Below, in pieces: positions 1 through 10,919 of a stretch of DNA of 64,000 bases. Positions within the stretch are counted from its first letter, which is position 1; each line of letters starts with the position of its first letter. The translations under genes and the position numbers were made by a program. Below the pieces are notes generated by a model that was not told the origin of the DNA, made no database searches, and saw only the letters and a list, made by a program, of their open reading frames with translations. The DNA comes from Mytilus californianus. Taxonomy: Eukaryota; Mollusca; Bivalvia; Mytilida; Mytilidae. The stretch covers positions 57,248,318 to 57,312,317 of the forward strand of contig NW_026262593.1 in NCBI RefSeq assembly GCF_021869535.1. Direction: 5' to 3'.

Positions 1-925
1 AGAGCATGGCATAAAAGAGAAGAAGTTGAAATGGACACCTTGTCAGAATGGGTCAAAACAATTAGGTCGCTGATAAAACGTCGCATTCATAAGTTGAAAA
101 CTGGGCGAATGATCGACCAAAGACAGTTTTCAGAGACAAAGACGCTGTGCAATGCTTATCATCTTTTCACGATAAATATGTTGTTTTTCTGCGGACAAAG
201 CTTCAAATAATATTGTATTTGTATGTAAATCGTACTACTACGAGTGTCTTGTAAAAGAATTGGAAATAAATGAGCATTTAGATAATCCCACATACATAAA
301 CATATAATTTGACAAGGATGAGATTTTGGCGAAACATAAGTCCTTCATGGCTTTTATTAACATCACATTGAACAACAAATTTGAGGACTTACCTTGTTTG
401 TATTGGATACCTAAGCTTCACAAAATTCCGTACAAACAACGGTATATTTCTGGCTCATCTGTATGTTCGACTAAAGAATTTTCCATTAGAATGACAAAAA
501 TTCTGTCCGCAGTGAAAGATGGTCTTCAGAAATACTGTGAAACTGTTTACTCGCGTAGTGGTATTAACCATATGTGGATTCTAAAAAAAACTCTAAACAA
601 CTTCTGGATAATTTTAAACTATCTTTTTCGGAAATAAGTTCTATCAAAACTTTTGATTTTTCAACCCTGTATACCGCCATTCCCCATGTGAAATTGAAAA
701 ATCGTCTAAAAGAAATAATCCACAATGGTTTTCAACATAAAATGGTAGAATACGATATAAATTTACTACTTTTGGATACTATACGGCATATTTTGTTAAT
801 AGTGAACAAAAAGGTAAAACATGCTACGCAGAGGAACAAGTGATCAGTATGCTTGAGTTTCTTATTGACAACATATTTGTTTAATTTGGAGGTAGACTTT
901 TTCAACAAATTTGAATGTTTAGTCT
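1..925 (+). mobile_element. Penelope-like retroelement remnant (copy A), 5' end beyond window
   Basis: Decayed reverse-transcriptase gene of a Penelope-like element. Conceptual reading in shifting frames gives an N-terminal segment with AWHKREEV and LSEWVKTIRSLIKRR (about 5-120), then the family hallmark YWIPKLHKIPYKQRYISG (about 400-455), FDFSTLYTAIPHVKLKN (about 650-705) and a last recognisable piece near 850-920. The PKLHK-P-R-I block and the FDFSTLYT block (RT motif A region) are typical of PLE reverse transcriptases. Frameshifts and stops interrupt it and the catalytic YxDD part is missing, because the copy jumps straight into a 3' tail at about 940. It is closely related to the minus-strand copy at 16,890-19,340. 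Confidence 0.8.
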
Positions 926-939
926 GTTTTTGATGATAT

Positions 940-1530
940 CCATTTGACGTGTCTCTGTACTTATACATTCTGTCATATTGTTATTGTGCTATAGTACATT
1001 TTTGTATTCTTGTCTTTCTTTTTTGCTTATGTACTTTGTCTATATGCCTTTTTATGTTTCTTTGTTACATATGACGTGGCTCTGTACTTATACATGTACA
1101 TCCCGTCATTGTGTTATTTTGCTTTGGTAATTTTTTGTATTCTTATCTTTCGTTTTTGCTAATGTGCTTTGTCTATATGACTTTTTGTGTTTCTTTGTTA
1201 CATATTTGTTTGTTTATATAGTGATAAAGATTATAACACAATGTTGACTGCTGAACCCCTACTTTTGACAATTTTACCTATTTTTTTTTGTTCACACATC
1301 GTTGTCAATATAATGGAATTTTATGCGACTGTCATACAAGTTATAGGTTTAGCTAGCTATAAAACCAGGTTTAATCCACCATTTTCTACATGAGAAAATG
1401 CCTGCACCAAGTCAGGAATTTGACAGTTGTTATCCATTCGTTTGATGTGTTTGGGCTTTTGATTTTGCCATTTGATTACGGACTTTCCGTTCTGAATTTT
1501 TCTCGGAGTTTGGTGTTTTTGTTATTTTAC
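940..1530 (+). repeat. 3' tail of the copy A/E PLE subfamily (tail type 3)
   Basis: This stretch is the reverse complement of 16,890-17,400 with many substitutions. Shared blocks include the gacgtggctctgtactta block, 'cccgtcattgtgttatt' and the 'gactttccgttctgaa' region near 1,480. At both sites the block lies directly downstream of PLE reverse-transcriptase sequence in the same relative orientation, so I read it as that element's 3' untranslated tail. It contains an internal partial duplication ('gtctctgtacttatacat' at about 950 and 'ggctctgtacttatacat' at about 1,077). The short open frames here are not genes. Confidence 0.7.
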
Positions 1531-2500
1531 TTGTTAGTAGAGAAAAACATATTGATTATAAAGGTTCTTTTGAAGTTCATTCAAGTGTACATCTCATTGA
1601 TTTATTAACAAACGCAATCAATTTGTGTTTGAAAGACTGAATGTCTTTATTGGCAATGATTAATACACAAACTTAGAATAAATAACATTAGCGCTATTCA
1701 TGCCAACATAAAAATAACAAGTCTATGTCCATTTCCATTTACATATGTATTATTAGTATGTTGAGACATGTATGCTCATGATCTCATGGAGCAAGTTTAT
1801 GACGTGCATTGGGCGTATATGTTTTCATTGCTACGATGCTGGTTGGTACAAAAAGAATCTTAAATATCTACGTTACTACAATAACATTTAAATAATGTAC
1901 GGTTATGATATGACAGTAACAGTCTGAGGAACAATTATGACATCTTATGAGGCTGTTCTTTTGAATTATGTTATTTATGTATTACGATATTCTTTCATGT
2001 TACTATGAATAACCAAATTTTCAATTTAACCATATTATTAACTTCTATGATTAATTTTTATAAAATTATAAAACACAATCTAATAGATAAATTACATGTA
2101 TTTACATAAAATAGATTTTATGATCTACAATTAAATTCTGTTGATTTTAACAGACTATGGTTTACATGGTTTAGGTCGGCCCTTAAGGTTTCATTTTGAA
2201 TTGTTGTTTCAAAGTAAAAAAGAGATAAAGCTCGCTTTCTTACTGCTAAAAATGCTTAACACTAAAATAGTTTATTAATATTACAACATTGATTATCGTA
2301 TTTGAAATGCATAATATATAAGACTATTAGTGATATTTGATACTGGTATTTCTAGACTTTTTATGTCCCAAGATGATCTGAATATACGAAACCTAAAATG
2401 ACAACTGAATAAGTTCATATCATTCATTTTTACCAATTAGAATCAAATGACATGATGCTATCGTTAATCTTTGTATGCAAATGATGTTCCATTGGCTCGA
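1531..2500. other. AT-rich sequence without recognisable gene
   Basis: Low-complexity AT-rich DNA. No splice-flanked open frame, repeat hallmark or conserved motif was recognised. Confidence 0.5.
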
Positions 2501-2509
2501 TCATACGGT

Positions 2510-3290
2510 CATTATAGTTCCTAACTCGTTCATTATGCCCGTGTGTGTAGTGATGTCATAGATTTTAAATGTAATCAATGCATCACTGGCGAATTATTAA
2601 GTCAGGGATTTCGTTTTCATAAATATTTTAAAACACTAAAATACTAAATTCTTTCATAGATACATAGATTTGATTAGTAAATTTGGCTGTACTTGTAGAA
2701 AACTTATTAAAACGCTATTTCACATCCTACATTTTACGATACTATTGTACTAAAAGCGCGGAAATCATTACGTGATCCGTGTAAACTCATCGACTATTTA
2801 AACAAACTTATTAGTAAAGGTTATCTTATTAATGTTGTAATAAGATCACTAACATCAAATTTTTCATCAACAAATTTAAATACAACTAAATTTGTATTCT
2901 TTTCGAATTGTTTTTGAGATGTATAAATACACATCCACGTTAATTTTCTATGTAGAGATTGCTTTATTTATATATAACATGATACATATTCATCATAAGG
3001 TTAAATCCTACCGATCCTACTGCCTGTCGATACTTTTATTTTGGCATTACACAAGTCATGTCTTCTTTGACTGTCCATGGCGTTACAACACTAAATCCCT
3101 GTGATGTGTTTTAATTGATTTTAGTCTCTGATGCATGATTTTTTATTATTAATTGTTTTTTTGGCTTTTAACTATCGTTCAGGAACTCCGAGTACCCTCA
3201 AATCGTACTTTCGTGTTCATTTGACCTGTTGACACAACTTGATTAGATTAGACCGTTGGTTTTGCTGATTGAATTGTTTTAAACTAGTCG
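2510..3290 (+). mobile_element. Penelope-like retroelement remnant (copy B), C-terminal end plus start of 3' tail
   Basis: The sequence matches the reverse complement of about 43,070-43,830 (copy F) over its length. Reading frames give pieces equivalent to the C-terminal part of that reverse transcriptase: the region after SQLVRYARL, then a segment ending in FGCTCRKLIK (about 2,675-2,710), then the LxPCKLIE block (about 2,770-2,800). Stops and frameshifts are frequent. From about 2,890 it continues into the same 3' untranslated sequence as copy F, including the 'tctgatgcatgattttt' block at about 3,125. Only the last third of the coding region remains. Confidence 0.7.
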
Positions 3291-3299
3291 TATTTTGTC

Positions 3300-3425
3300 C
3301 CGTTATAGCCAGAAGCGGATTTAGAGGGTTTTCCAGGGGGCCCAGTTCCCCCCTTTTGTGGGAAACAATTGGTTGATTATTTAGGGAATCACTGAAGCAT
3401 GACTGGAGCGGGCCCCTCTTAAGCA
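3300..3425. repeat. Short dispersed repeat starting agaagcggatttagagg
   Basis: About 120 bp with locally raised GC. The edge 'agcggatttagaggg' resembles the ends 'gcggatctagg' and 'ggatccgct' of the small element at 13,040-13,165. I take both as members of one short non-autonomous family, by similarity of the ends only. Confidence 0.4.
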
Positions 3426-3767
3426 GTCATGTATGTGTTATGGTTTCGACTTTCAAATAATTTGGTCTAAAGCATCGTATAGGGACATTATTAGTCGCAA
3501 TACGGATTAGGTGCAGCAACATTGGCACCGGTAATGTAATTACACAATATTCAAATATCATACTACGATATTTAATTAATAACCTTTAAAAATAAGTGTA
3601 CACCAAGGAAATGAATCGTATGTTAATTACATGTAAGTGACTCTATAAACTACATTTTTGTTTTTGGACTACAACATTAACAAAACACGAATGTGTCTTG
3701 ATTCAAGACAAGTGTTTGCCTTAATTAAAATTAATAAAAAATTAAAACAACATTTTATAAAGCTTAT

Positions 3768-3812
3768 GCATTCATGGCGATTTTCGGAATTTACCTTCAT
3801 CAGAAACTCTCA
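3768..3812 (-). ncRNA. Hammerhead-like motif, array unit 1
   Basis: Minus-strand reading: CUGAUGA at 3,803-3,797, an 11-nt stem II region, GAAA at 3,785-3,782, then AUCGCCAU followed by GAAUGC. Both catalytic segments (CUGAUGA and GAAA) are intact. The stem III/cleavage segment deviates from the AAGCGCUUC consensus of the array, and stem I (GAGUUU with GAAUGC) is only partly paired. Confidence 0.45.
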
Positions 3813-4117
3813 CAGCTTTATATTTGAAAGTCAAGGATGTATAAGAACAAAAACAGGTTATATCTATATGACCACACAAGACCTTAGCATAAAAACCAAA
3901 ATTCATCTAAAGTTGACTTTGCCTCAGGGACTTGAAACCTTAGTTTCTCAATTATTTATAAGTGTATAAACGGACAATCTAAAAAAAAATTTTTTTTATA
4001 AATCATGCCAAGTACCAAAGCATTGACTGAGTAGCTAATGATACCCTCGCAGACTAATAGTCCACAAGCAGCGGTATCAACAGAGTGCTGTAATAATGAA
4101 TACAACAAGTTATTGTA

Positions 4118-4163
4118 TGCATCCGTAGCGCTTTTACTGAATTGATCTTCATCAGGAATGCTC
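4118..4163 (-). ncRNA. Hammerhead-like motif, array unit 2
   Basis: Minus-strand reading: GCAUUC, then CUGAUGA at 4,155-4,149, a weak stem II, GUAA in place of GAAA, AAGCGCUAC, then GGAUGC. The two stem I strands GCAUUC and GGAUGC pair over six positions with one G-U. The GAAA box and the cleavage-side U are mutated, so self-cleavage is unlikely for this copy. Confidence 0.45.
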
Positions 4164-4413
4164 AAAGCTGAATCTTAGAAAGCCAGTGATGTATATGAAC
4201 CAAAGCAGTTAAAGAGCTATATGACCAAACCAGAACCTTAAAAGTAATAGTCGACTCCATATAAGGTCACATTTGCCAAAGGGATTTGAAACCGTAGTTT
4301 CTTATTAATGTGTAAATTTATAAACGGATGACACCGTCTGAGACTACAAGACCACCAACAGCGGAATCGACCTAGTGATATTAAAACTGGAAGCACACTT
4401 TATGAATTGTTTG

Positions 4414-4456
4414 CATCGAAAACGCTTTTCGTGATATACCTTCATCGGGAAAGCGC
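4414..4456 (-). ncRNA. Hammerhead-like motif, array unit 3
   Basis: Minus-strand reading: CCGAUGA at 4,448-4,442 (one change from CUGAUGA), stem II region, GAAA at 4,430-4,427, then AGCGUUUUC and GAUGC. Stem III is lengthened by one base and stem I is weak. Degenerate relative of units 1 and 2. Confidence 0.4.
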
Positions 4457-4509
4457 AAAGCAAAATATCTGAAAGCCTAGGATGTATCAGAACCGACACA
4501 GTTAAATAC

Positions 4510-4517
4510 CTATATGA
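4510..4517. repeat. Target-site duplication, left copy (ctatatga)
   Basis: Eight bases identical to 5,503-5,510, flanking the hAT-type element. Other units of the tandem array carry a single ctatatga at the equivalent position (for example near 4,218), so this is a real duplication of the target. Confidence 0.85.
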
Positions 4518-5502
4518 TAGTGTTGTCAAATCGAACAGTTTTGCCTAACCGGTTACTCGGATAATCTTTTGACCGATCAACCGGTTAACCGGTAGTTATT
4601 TTAAGTTTTAAATTTTTTGTGATACGATAACTTGAAGTTTCTCCTTGTGCATTATAAGGCTTGGCTTTGATCATTTCTGGCGAAGTTTTACTTTTAATAA
4701 TCCAATACTGACGTAAGTACTATGCCGTTTGCAATAACTTCTTATTGAGAAGATGAAAATCTTCTTGAACTCGTCGAATGGACAATGTCTGAAACCGTTG
4801 ATTGTTTCATTTTCTCTGATGTCTCAGAAGATAATGTGAAGTGTATTAATTTGAGATGATTAAACAACCCAGTATACATTAGTTCTATTCGCGTTTTACT
4901 TCTACTTCTTCTTCTAAAACTTAGTGACGACCGTCATTAGATTAACTATCCTGTCACTGTTTGGTGTGCGCTTTCATAATTAATAAGTCCAAAATAGTTT
5001 ATAATAGAGAAAGAAAAAAATAGATTTCTACTGATTTAATGAGTATGCAGTAGTCTCTTCAACGAGTCAATCCTTTTTGTTGATTTCCATTTCAGCATTT
5101 ATGAGTAGGCATTTATTTAAAAGTATGATAGAGTTTGCATATTTAGATGTAGGTCTACACAAGATTAAATAAAATTGAGATAATGAAGTAAATAGTAAAA
5201 GTTAATCGGTTTAGAATTGTTCAAAGCACATATATGCTGGTTATGTTTAATTAAGATCTTGCTGATAGACAAGTTGTCTGTGTGCTAATTAACAATAGCA
5301 ATCAATATACTTGACAATTGATCTGTCAAAATTAATTACCACGACGATCATTTTAGAATTGAACACAATTTATCAATGCTTTAATTACACATTTATATCA
5401 AATCTATTAACATTGAAAAAAGGTTCGGTTAACCGGTTAAGTGTTTTTGGTATTCGATATTCGTTCGTTAACCAGTTAACCGATTAACCGTTGACAACAC
5501 TA
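4518..5502. mobile_element. Non-autonomous hAT-type DNA transposon, 985 bp
   Basis: The element begins tagtgttgtcaa and ends ttgacaacacta, a perfect 12-bp terminal inverted repeat, and is flanked by the 8-bp duplication ctatatga. An 8-bp target duplication with ends of this type is the signature of the hAT superfamily. Subterminal aaccggtt motifs are repeated at both ends (about 4,545-4,593 and 5,425-5,490) and are plausible transposase-binding sites. The AT-rich interior has no transposase-like frame, so mobility would depend on a transposase encoded elsewhere. Joining the flanks restores the sequence of the neighbouring array units. Confidence 0.85.
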
Positions 5503-5510
5503 CTATATGA
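5503..5510. repeat. Target-site duplication, right copy (ctatatga)
   Basis: Right partner of 4,510-4,517. Confidence 0.85.
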
Positions 5511-5756
5511 CCAAAAAGAACCCCAAATATAATAGCCAAATCGAACTAAGATCGATGTTGCCTGAGGGATTTGCAACCTTAGTTTCTTTATAATTGCTAT
5601 ATGTATCAAAGGACTGTTGAGGAAAGGTACGTTATCAATTAAGTCAGTACCGAAATAATGACTACCAAACTGGTGATACTATTGAGGACTGATAATCCAC
5701 CAGAAGCGGTTTCGACCAGTGATATCAAAATAAACATTTTTTTTTTATTAATTGTA

Positions 5757-5802
5757 TATGTCGGAAGAGCTTTTCTAGGTTCACCATTGTGAAGACGCTC
5801 AA
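5757..5802 (-). ncRNA. Hammerhead-like motif, array unit 4 (degraded)
   Basis: Minus-strand reading: GAGCGUCU, a degraded CUGAUGA region, GGUGAACC (a good stem II), GAAA, AGCUCUUC. Stem II and stem III are recognisable and an AAGCUCUUC segment keeps the A-U/A-U stem III, but the first conserved box is lost. Confidence 0.35.
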
Positions 5803-6110
5803 CGACGAATAATTGAGAGGCAAGGGATGATAAGAACCGGAACAGTTGAAGAGCTATATGACCAAATAGAAACAAATCATTTAAAATAAGAGAAAAATCA
5901 ATCTAAGGTCAAGTCTTTGTTTTATCTATTTTTTGTTTGCCTGGAGAAGTTGAAATCTTAGTTTCTTAATAAATTAAAAACAAACTCATAAGCGAACAAA
6001 AACTTAGAAAGATGTGGCAATAATCATGTCAGTAATGAATTAATGACTACTGTCCTGATGATACCCTCTGGGATTACATGTACCAGTGAATATATTGAGC
6101 ATATTTATCT

Positions 6111-7560
6111 TTTTCATTACACAGAAGAAGACTTTATACATGTTATATGAATTGTAGTAATTAAATTTGCAATCAGATTTTTCAAGCCACCATTTAATTA
6201 ATAGGAAAACTTGTGTTTGATATGATTGTATGAAGGTGAAGGGTGGATAGTCGAAATTCAGAACTGTTAAACGAATGCGGAAGACCATCAAAACACGCAA
6301 TTCAACTAAGACATTAAACTATTTGTTTACGCTCCAACTATTTTCATATGCTGTATTACGAACAAAAGTTAGTGATGAATTCTTTGACAGTAGTTAACGA
6401 ACTAGTTAAAATCACTAAAATATAAGTTTTATAACACTTACTAGAGGCCGGAATGCAACGATATGTTTATGTTTTTGGTGTAATTAGGTACTAGTAACTA
6501 ACACACATGAGGGACCTTTCAAAAATGAAAGGAGGCCTTGAACTGAGATCTGGTACCGATTTCATTATTTTCTATATGACTCTACTTGGAGCACACAGCC
6601 CTGAATCTTGATAAATTTATAATTTCATTCTTCAGAACTTCCGTGTAGTATTTACGTCATACAATAAAAAAATTGTCGGTTTGTTCTCACCCTTTTGATA
6701 CATATTTCGTTAACATCTGCGCGGCATATCATATTCAAGCAAACTATCAAAATAAAAATGTCATCAGCTAATAAGACTGTCTTCTAGAGATTACTTGGAA
6801 TGCACGCTAGCAACTGTTTGTCACCGTTTGAACTTAAATACCCGTGTCGAATAGTAATCTATGAACGTTCTTGACATGAAAAAATGTAAATTACGCAAAC
6901 AAGTTATACTAAAACGGTGTACAAAAAACAAATATAACCGACAATAGACGATAACTACTGTACTATAGCTTCTGTTTTGGGACATACTCGTACATAATGT
7001 TGAAGGAGGTTGAACAATATTGCTAGCGCTAAATATCTTTGGACTGTGGTTCACATGTAACAGCAAGACATAAGTTGAAACTGTAAAAAAAATTGAAAGA
7101 GCCATGTTACTAATATATGAGTACTCCAATTTACGGCAAGCCATTTCAAAGCCAATTTCAACTTATAAATAAATCAAAAGTCCCCATTCCATCCTTGTTC
7201 TAAGCAATACTAAATAGTTTCCGTTCTTTCCGTTTCATTGTAATTGTTAATCTCGATTATTATTCACTACATCACGATTCATTAGCCGACATAAAATCAG
7301 TTAAATATATACCATAATTTACACTTGTTATTGAGAATAGAACATAAGAGCTTTAAAAGATAATCTTCATTTTAAAAAAACAAGGTTGTGGGTTATGCTA
7401 GTAAATAGAACAAGTACGATATCATGGATATGATAAATAATTTTTAAAATGTGTTTGTCTTCTAATCGTTGCAGATAGGAGTCATACAGAACTCACAATA
7501 TCTTGTACGGAGGAGTGTTTCGGTCATTGACAGATAATAAGAAGAAAGGAACCTACTGAA
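6111..7560. other. AT-rich sequence without recognisable gene
   Basis: No gene recognised. One small hairpin, cctttca/tgaaagg with an aaaa loop, lies at about 6,516-6,533. The minus-strand open frame at 6,821-7,144 (107 codons) has no recognisable domain or splice context. Confidence 0.45.
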
Positions 7561-7649
7561 GTAAACCTAGTATGGCGGAGGTATACTACAGATGTGTTTT
7601 GGTGTTGATTTTTCATGGTTTAAAATGTAAAATGGTATCTCTAGAAAGA

Positions 7650-7895
7650 GAATCTGTAAAAAGAGGCGAAAGATACCGGAGGGAAATTTAAACTTATAAG
7701 TCGAGAATATCATGACTATGCCATTGCAAAGCAGAAAAAACCAAAACAAATGAAAAACACCTGAACACAAAGTACAACAGGGAAAACTAAAAACTAAACA
7801 ACACAACCCCACTTGAATCCGGATAACCTCAAGTGATCCGAAAGGGTAAGCAGACTTCGCCTCACTCCATATGTGACACCCACCGTGTAACAAGC
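7650..7895 (-). repeat. PLE 3' tail type 2, solo copy
   Basis: Degraded copy of the repeat whose reverse complement follows PLE copy C at 12,745-13,012. Shared blocks are 'gaggcgaaagatacc', 'aacacaaccccac', 'gatccgaaagggtaagcag' and 'gtgacaccc'. No reverse-transcriptase sequence is attached, as expected for a 5'-truncated retrocopy. Confidence 0.6.
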
Positions 7896-8179
7896 TTGAG
7901 GTTAAAATAAGAAAAAAAAATCTAAATGCTCAGACTGGTTAGACAAACGGGATGTTTGTTTTCCAATCATCAAAGACCGGCAACTTTCTGAGAAATTTTA
8001 TAAACTTCACAAGTGTTCAAGGTATGAATATATCATACATCTTTTTGTGAACTCTAGCATATCATTAACTTCGGATGAACATCTTTGATATTCATGTAAA
8101 GGAAATAATACAATGCAAAGATCAGCTTTTTACATGTCTCATATATAAGCCTTCACTTTTAAAGGGTGTGAAAATCGGT

Positions 8180-8372
8180 CCACTGCTTTATTTAATTTTT
8201 GGTGGGGTTCGTGTTGCTTAGTCTTTGGTTTTCTATGTTGTGTCATCTGTACTATTATTTGTCTGTTTGTCTTTTTATTTTTGGCCATGGCGTTGTCAGT
8301 TTGTTTTAGATCTATGAGTTTGACTGTCCCTCTGGTATCTTTTGTTCCTCTTTTATGGGCGATTGAAACTCT
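8180..8372 (+). repeat. PLE 3' tail type 2, solo copy
   Basis: Nearly identical to 12,878-13,000: 'tttttggtggggttcgtg', 'tgtgtcatctgtactatt' and the 'ccatggcgttgtcag' block. It ends with 'ccctctggtatctttt', the distal end of this tail. Confidence 0.7.
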
Positions 8373-8974
8373 GAAGTAGCGGTTGCTTGATGTTGTATAA
8401 GGTAATTGGAAACGCCACAAATTAAACCAGAAATAGGGATTATAATATTTAATCGTTAACAAGTACTTACTGAAAGTGTTTGGCTACTTAAATAATCGAT
8501 GTAGAATGAACACCATTAGAAATGAAGCGTAGTTATAATTCGACTAAAAGGTGACGATTTAGCACGATACATGGTATATCCGATTTTATATTGACAGGGT
8601 TGTTTTGTCCCAGAACCGTCTCATTTTACTTTGTATGCAATTGTATCATTTACCCATTCATTTCAAATCTTATGCACATAATCATTGTGTAATTTGATAT
8701 GCACTGGTATTTGACTAAGTCTTTTTTTTGGGGGGATTTTCTGACATAAGTAGTTTTAACGTAAGTAGCTATTATTGCTCAGCAATAGTGTCAACACATA
8801 TTGTATTTGCATCTTTGCAGCAACACACGTACATAACAGTTTATATATATATGTAAATATATAAGTTGAACAAATTATTCATGTTATTTTGTTGGATTGT
8901 CACATTTGGTTAATTTTCAAATTTTAATTGCCGTGAGTACTTTTCAGAGGATGCATTTACGTAACTGCATCAAA

Positions 8975-9185
8975 AGAGAGGTGAAAGTTCACTAAGGGAC
9001 ATCGAAAATCAGAAGTCAACAATAAACTGACAACACCATGGCTTAAAACGAAAAAGGCCGACATACAAACCACAGTACACAAAACACAATATAGTAAAGT
9101 AAAGACAGAGCAACAAAAAATAAAAACACGGGATAATTGCAGGTGCTCCGGAAGGGTTAACAGATACTGATCCCTATGATTGATA
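8975..9185 (-). repeat. PLE 3' tail type 2, solo copy
   Basis: Opposite orientation to 8,180-8,372. Blocks: 'aaactgacaacaccatgg', 'acacaaaacacaatatag', 'ggtgctccggaagggtta'. Confidence 0.6.
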
Positions 9186-9880
9186 TAAACAATTATATTG
9201 TTATTAATAACAATGCATAGTATCCAGATTCCATCTCTTTGATATACATTTCGTGTGTGTTTGTTTAGGAAGTTGTTTTTTTTTTAATTTGGTACTCCAT
9301 GTTTTAGTCTTTGACATCCAACCGTAGATGTTTGTGTTGCATTGTTATTGTTTATGCATGTCATGAATAATTGATATTTGGACTCAAAAGGTAAGGTCTT
9401 AATAATATAATGTTAAACGTTGCGTAACTCTCGACTGTATTCGATAGCACGCTAATAGTATAAGCACAAAATCCCAAAACCAAAATTAATAAACATGTGC
9501 AAAAAGAAGCTGTGTTTCTTCTTTACTTTTTAAATAAAATAAAATGCATTATGTCTCTATCAAACATATACTAACATGTTACAATTTTTATATCTACGCA
9601 TAGCCCTAGGATATGCCTTTGCTAAAAAAAACAACATAGGAACCGGATATCATCATACGTATTCATAAGTACATTTCTGGTTAGTTATATTCTGTATTCT
9701 GCTAAAAACACGATTAATTAGGCACTTCGACAAAAGGGAAACATGTTTTTTTTCTGTCTTTAATGTATTGTCGCGTTAATGTAGTTTGACAAACTTCAAC
9801 TGAGGAGCGCTTACTTAAATGACAACTTGAACATACTTCAGAAATCAATTTATAATCTTCTATAATAGACAAAAAGTATA
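9186..9880. other. AT-rich sequence without recognisable gene
   Basis: No gene or family-level repeat recognised. It ends in an AT-rich stretch immediately upstream of the candidate first exon at 9,885. Confidence 0.4.
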
Positions 9881-9884
9881 AGCT

Positions 9885-10229
9885 ATGATAACATATGAAG
9901 CATTGGCTCAGATTAAATTATTCATGTTCTATCAAGATTTAAACTTATTATGTGTTATTGTGTTTACATTATGTCCAATACAGACAACAGTACAGACGAA
10001 GGAACAGACGATTGCACCATCATTATATCTAATATTTGATGATGGAGAAGATACAACTGACGGAAAAAGGAAGCTTAGGAACGAAATAATTGAATTTGCA
10101 AGTAAGTGCATGCAAGGTCTTTCAAATGTGTTAGAAAACGATGTGATGCTATTGTAATTTGTATTATAATCATTTATATTTAAAATCTTTTCATATGGTA
10201 TTGCATTTACAGACCAAAAATATCAGTAG
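9885..10229 (+). CDS. Candidate two-exon small secreted protein (hypothetical)
   Basis: Proposed exon 1 is 9,885-10,101, from an ATG to a strong donor (a|gtaagt). Proposed exon 2 is 10,213-10,229, after an acceptor (gcatttacag), giving NQKYQ and a stop in the matching phase, 77 residues in all. Residues about 12-29 (KLFMFYQDLNLLCVIVF region) are hydrophobic like a signal peptide, though the start is long for one. The remainder is acidic and ends TTDGKRKLRNEIIEFANQKYQ-stop in content. The GKR and RK basic sites would suit a peptide precursor, but that is inference. The intron would be only 111 bp. No homologue recognised; it could be a chance frame or part of a larger gene. Confidence 0.3.
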
Positions 10230-10711
10230 AATACCACAGCGATAACTAGTAGTCAAGCGTACATAGCAACGGTTTTTTTATCCTTCGGTGTCAGTTCTTC
10301 CTATCATGGTTTAGTTGGTCTCATCAAATTCGACAACATCAGCGGTTGTGTTAATATGCCCCGATCCACCCCACAGTCAGGAACATATATCTTATAACAG
10401 TCCAGTTGATTCGGAAAATGTGACATAAAGGATTTTCATAATTCCTGGTTCATCGACACTTAACTTATACAATATAGTCAACTTTAAGATGGCATACAAT
10501 TTCAAATAAAAGTGTAACAAAGTATATAAGGGTGTTTAAATAGTACATGTGTTAAGCTAACTTATATGTCTTACTTTAAGACTTTGGTTAGCTAATCATT
10601 GTTTGTATGCTAACTTCTCTGAAACTTTATGAAAACTAGTAATGAATGATTTAAATGAAGATTGCATTACATATTTATTAACACATATTATTATATTGAC
10701 TTATCACAAAT

Positions 10712-10870
10712 AGTTGTTGGGGTGTCGGTGGACGACTGGTCTAAGACGTTCATATCCAATATATCTCGACTGTATACAGTGATGCCTTGCGTTCGAACCC
10801 TGTACTTGACAGATACGTTTGATTTGGATAATAGTTTACTGCAAGAGGCTGATAGTTGTATTTATTAAAC
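10712..10870 (+). repeat. tRNA-derived SINE remnant
   Basis: Contains a tRNA-like internal promoter: an A-box-like tggtctaagacg at about 10,738-10,749 and a B-box gcgttcgaacc at about 10,789-10,799, separated by about 40 bp, followed by an unrelated body. The head cannot be folded into a complete tRNA, which points to a short interspersed element and not a functional tRNA gene. Confidence 0.5.
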
Positions 10871-10919
10871 CTAATTTAGCAATTTCTATATAAATAAGAA
10901 CACAATATTTTGAATATTT

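Larger units (their letters stand above)
3650..6110 (-). repeat. Tandem array of about 300-355 bp units with hammerhead-like cores (probable retrozyme array)
   Basis: At least four degenerate direct repeats plus a partial fifth, interrupted by a hAT-type element at 4,518-5,502. Recurrent landmarks on the plus strand are a 'gtttctt' block (about 3,940, 4,296, 5,580, 5,957), a 'gataccctc..gact' block (about 4,040, 4,328, 5,678, 6,059) and a 'tctatatgacca' block. After removal of the insertion the hammerhead cores are spaced about 350, 295 and 353 bp. On the minus strand each unit carries a CUGAUGA-like segment, a short stem II, a GAAA-like segment and a self-complementary AAGCGCUU-like stem III. 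This is the architecture and monomer size expected of metazoan retrozymes. The units have diverged considerably and no single unit keeps every core base. Confidence 0.6.
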
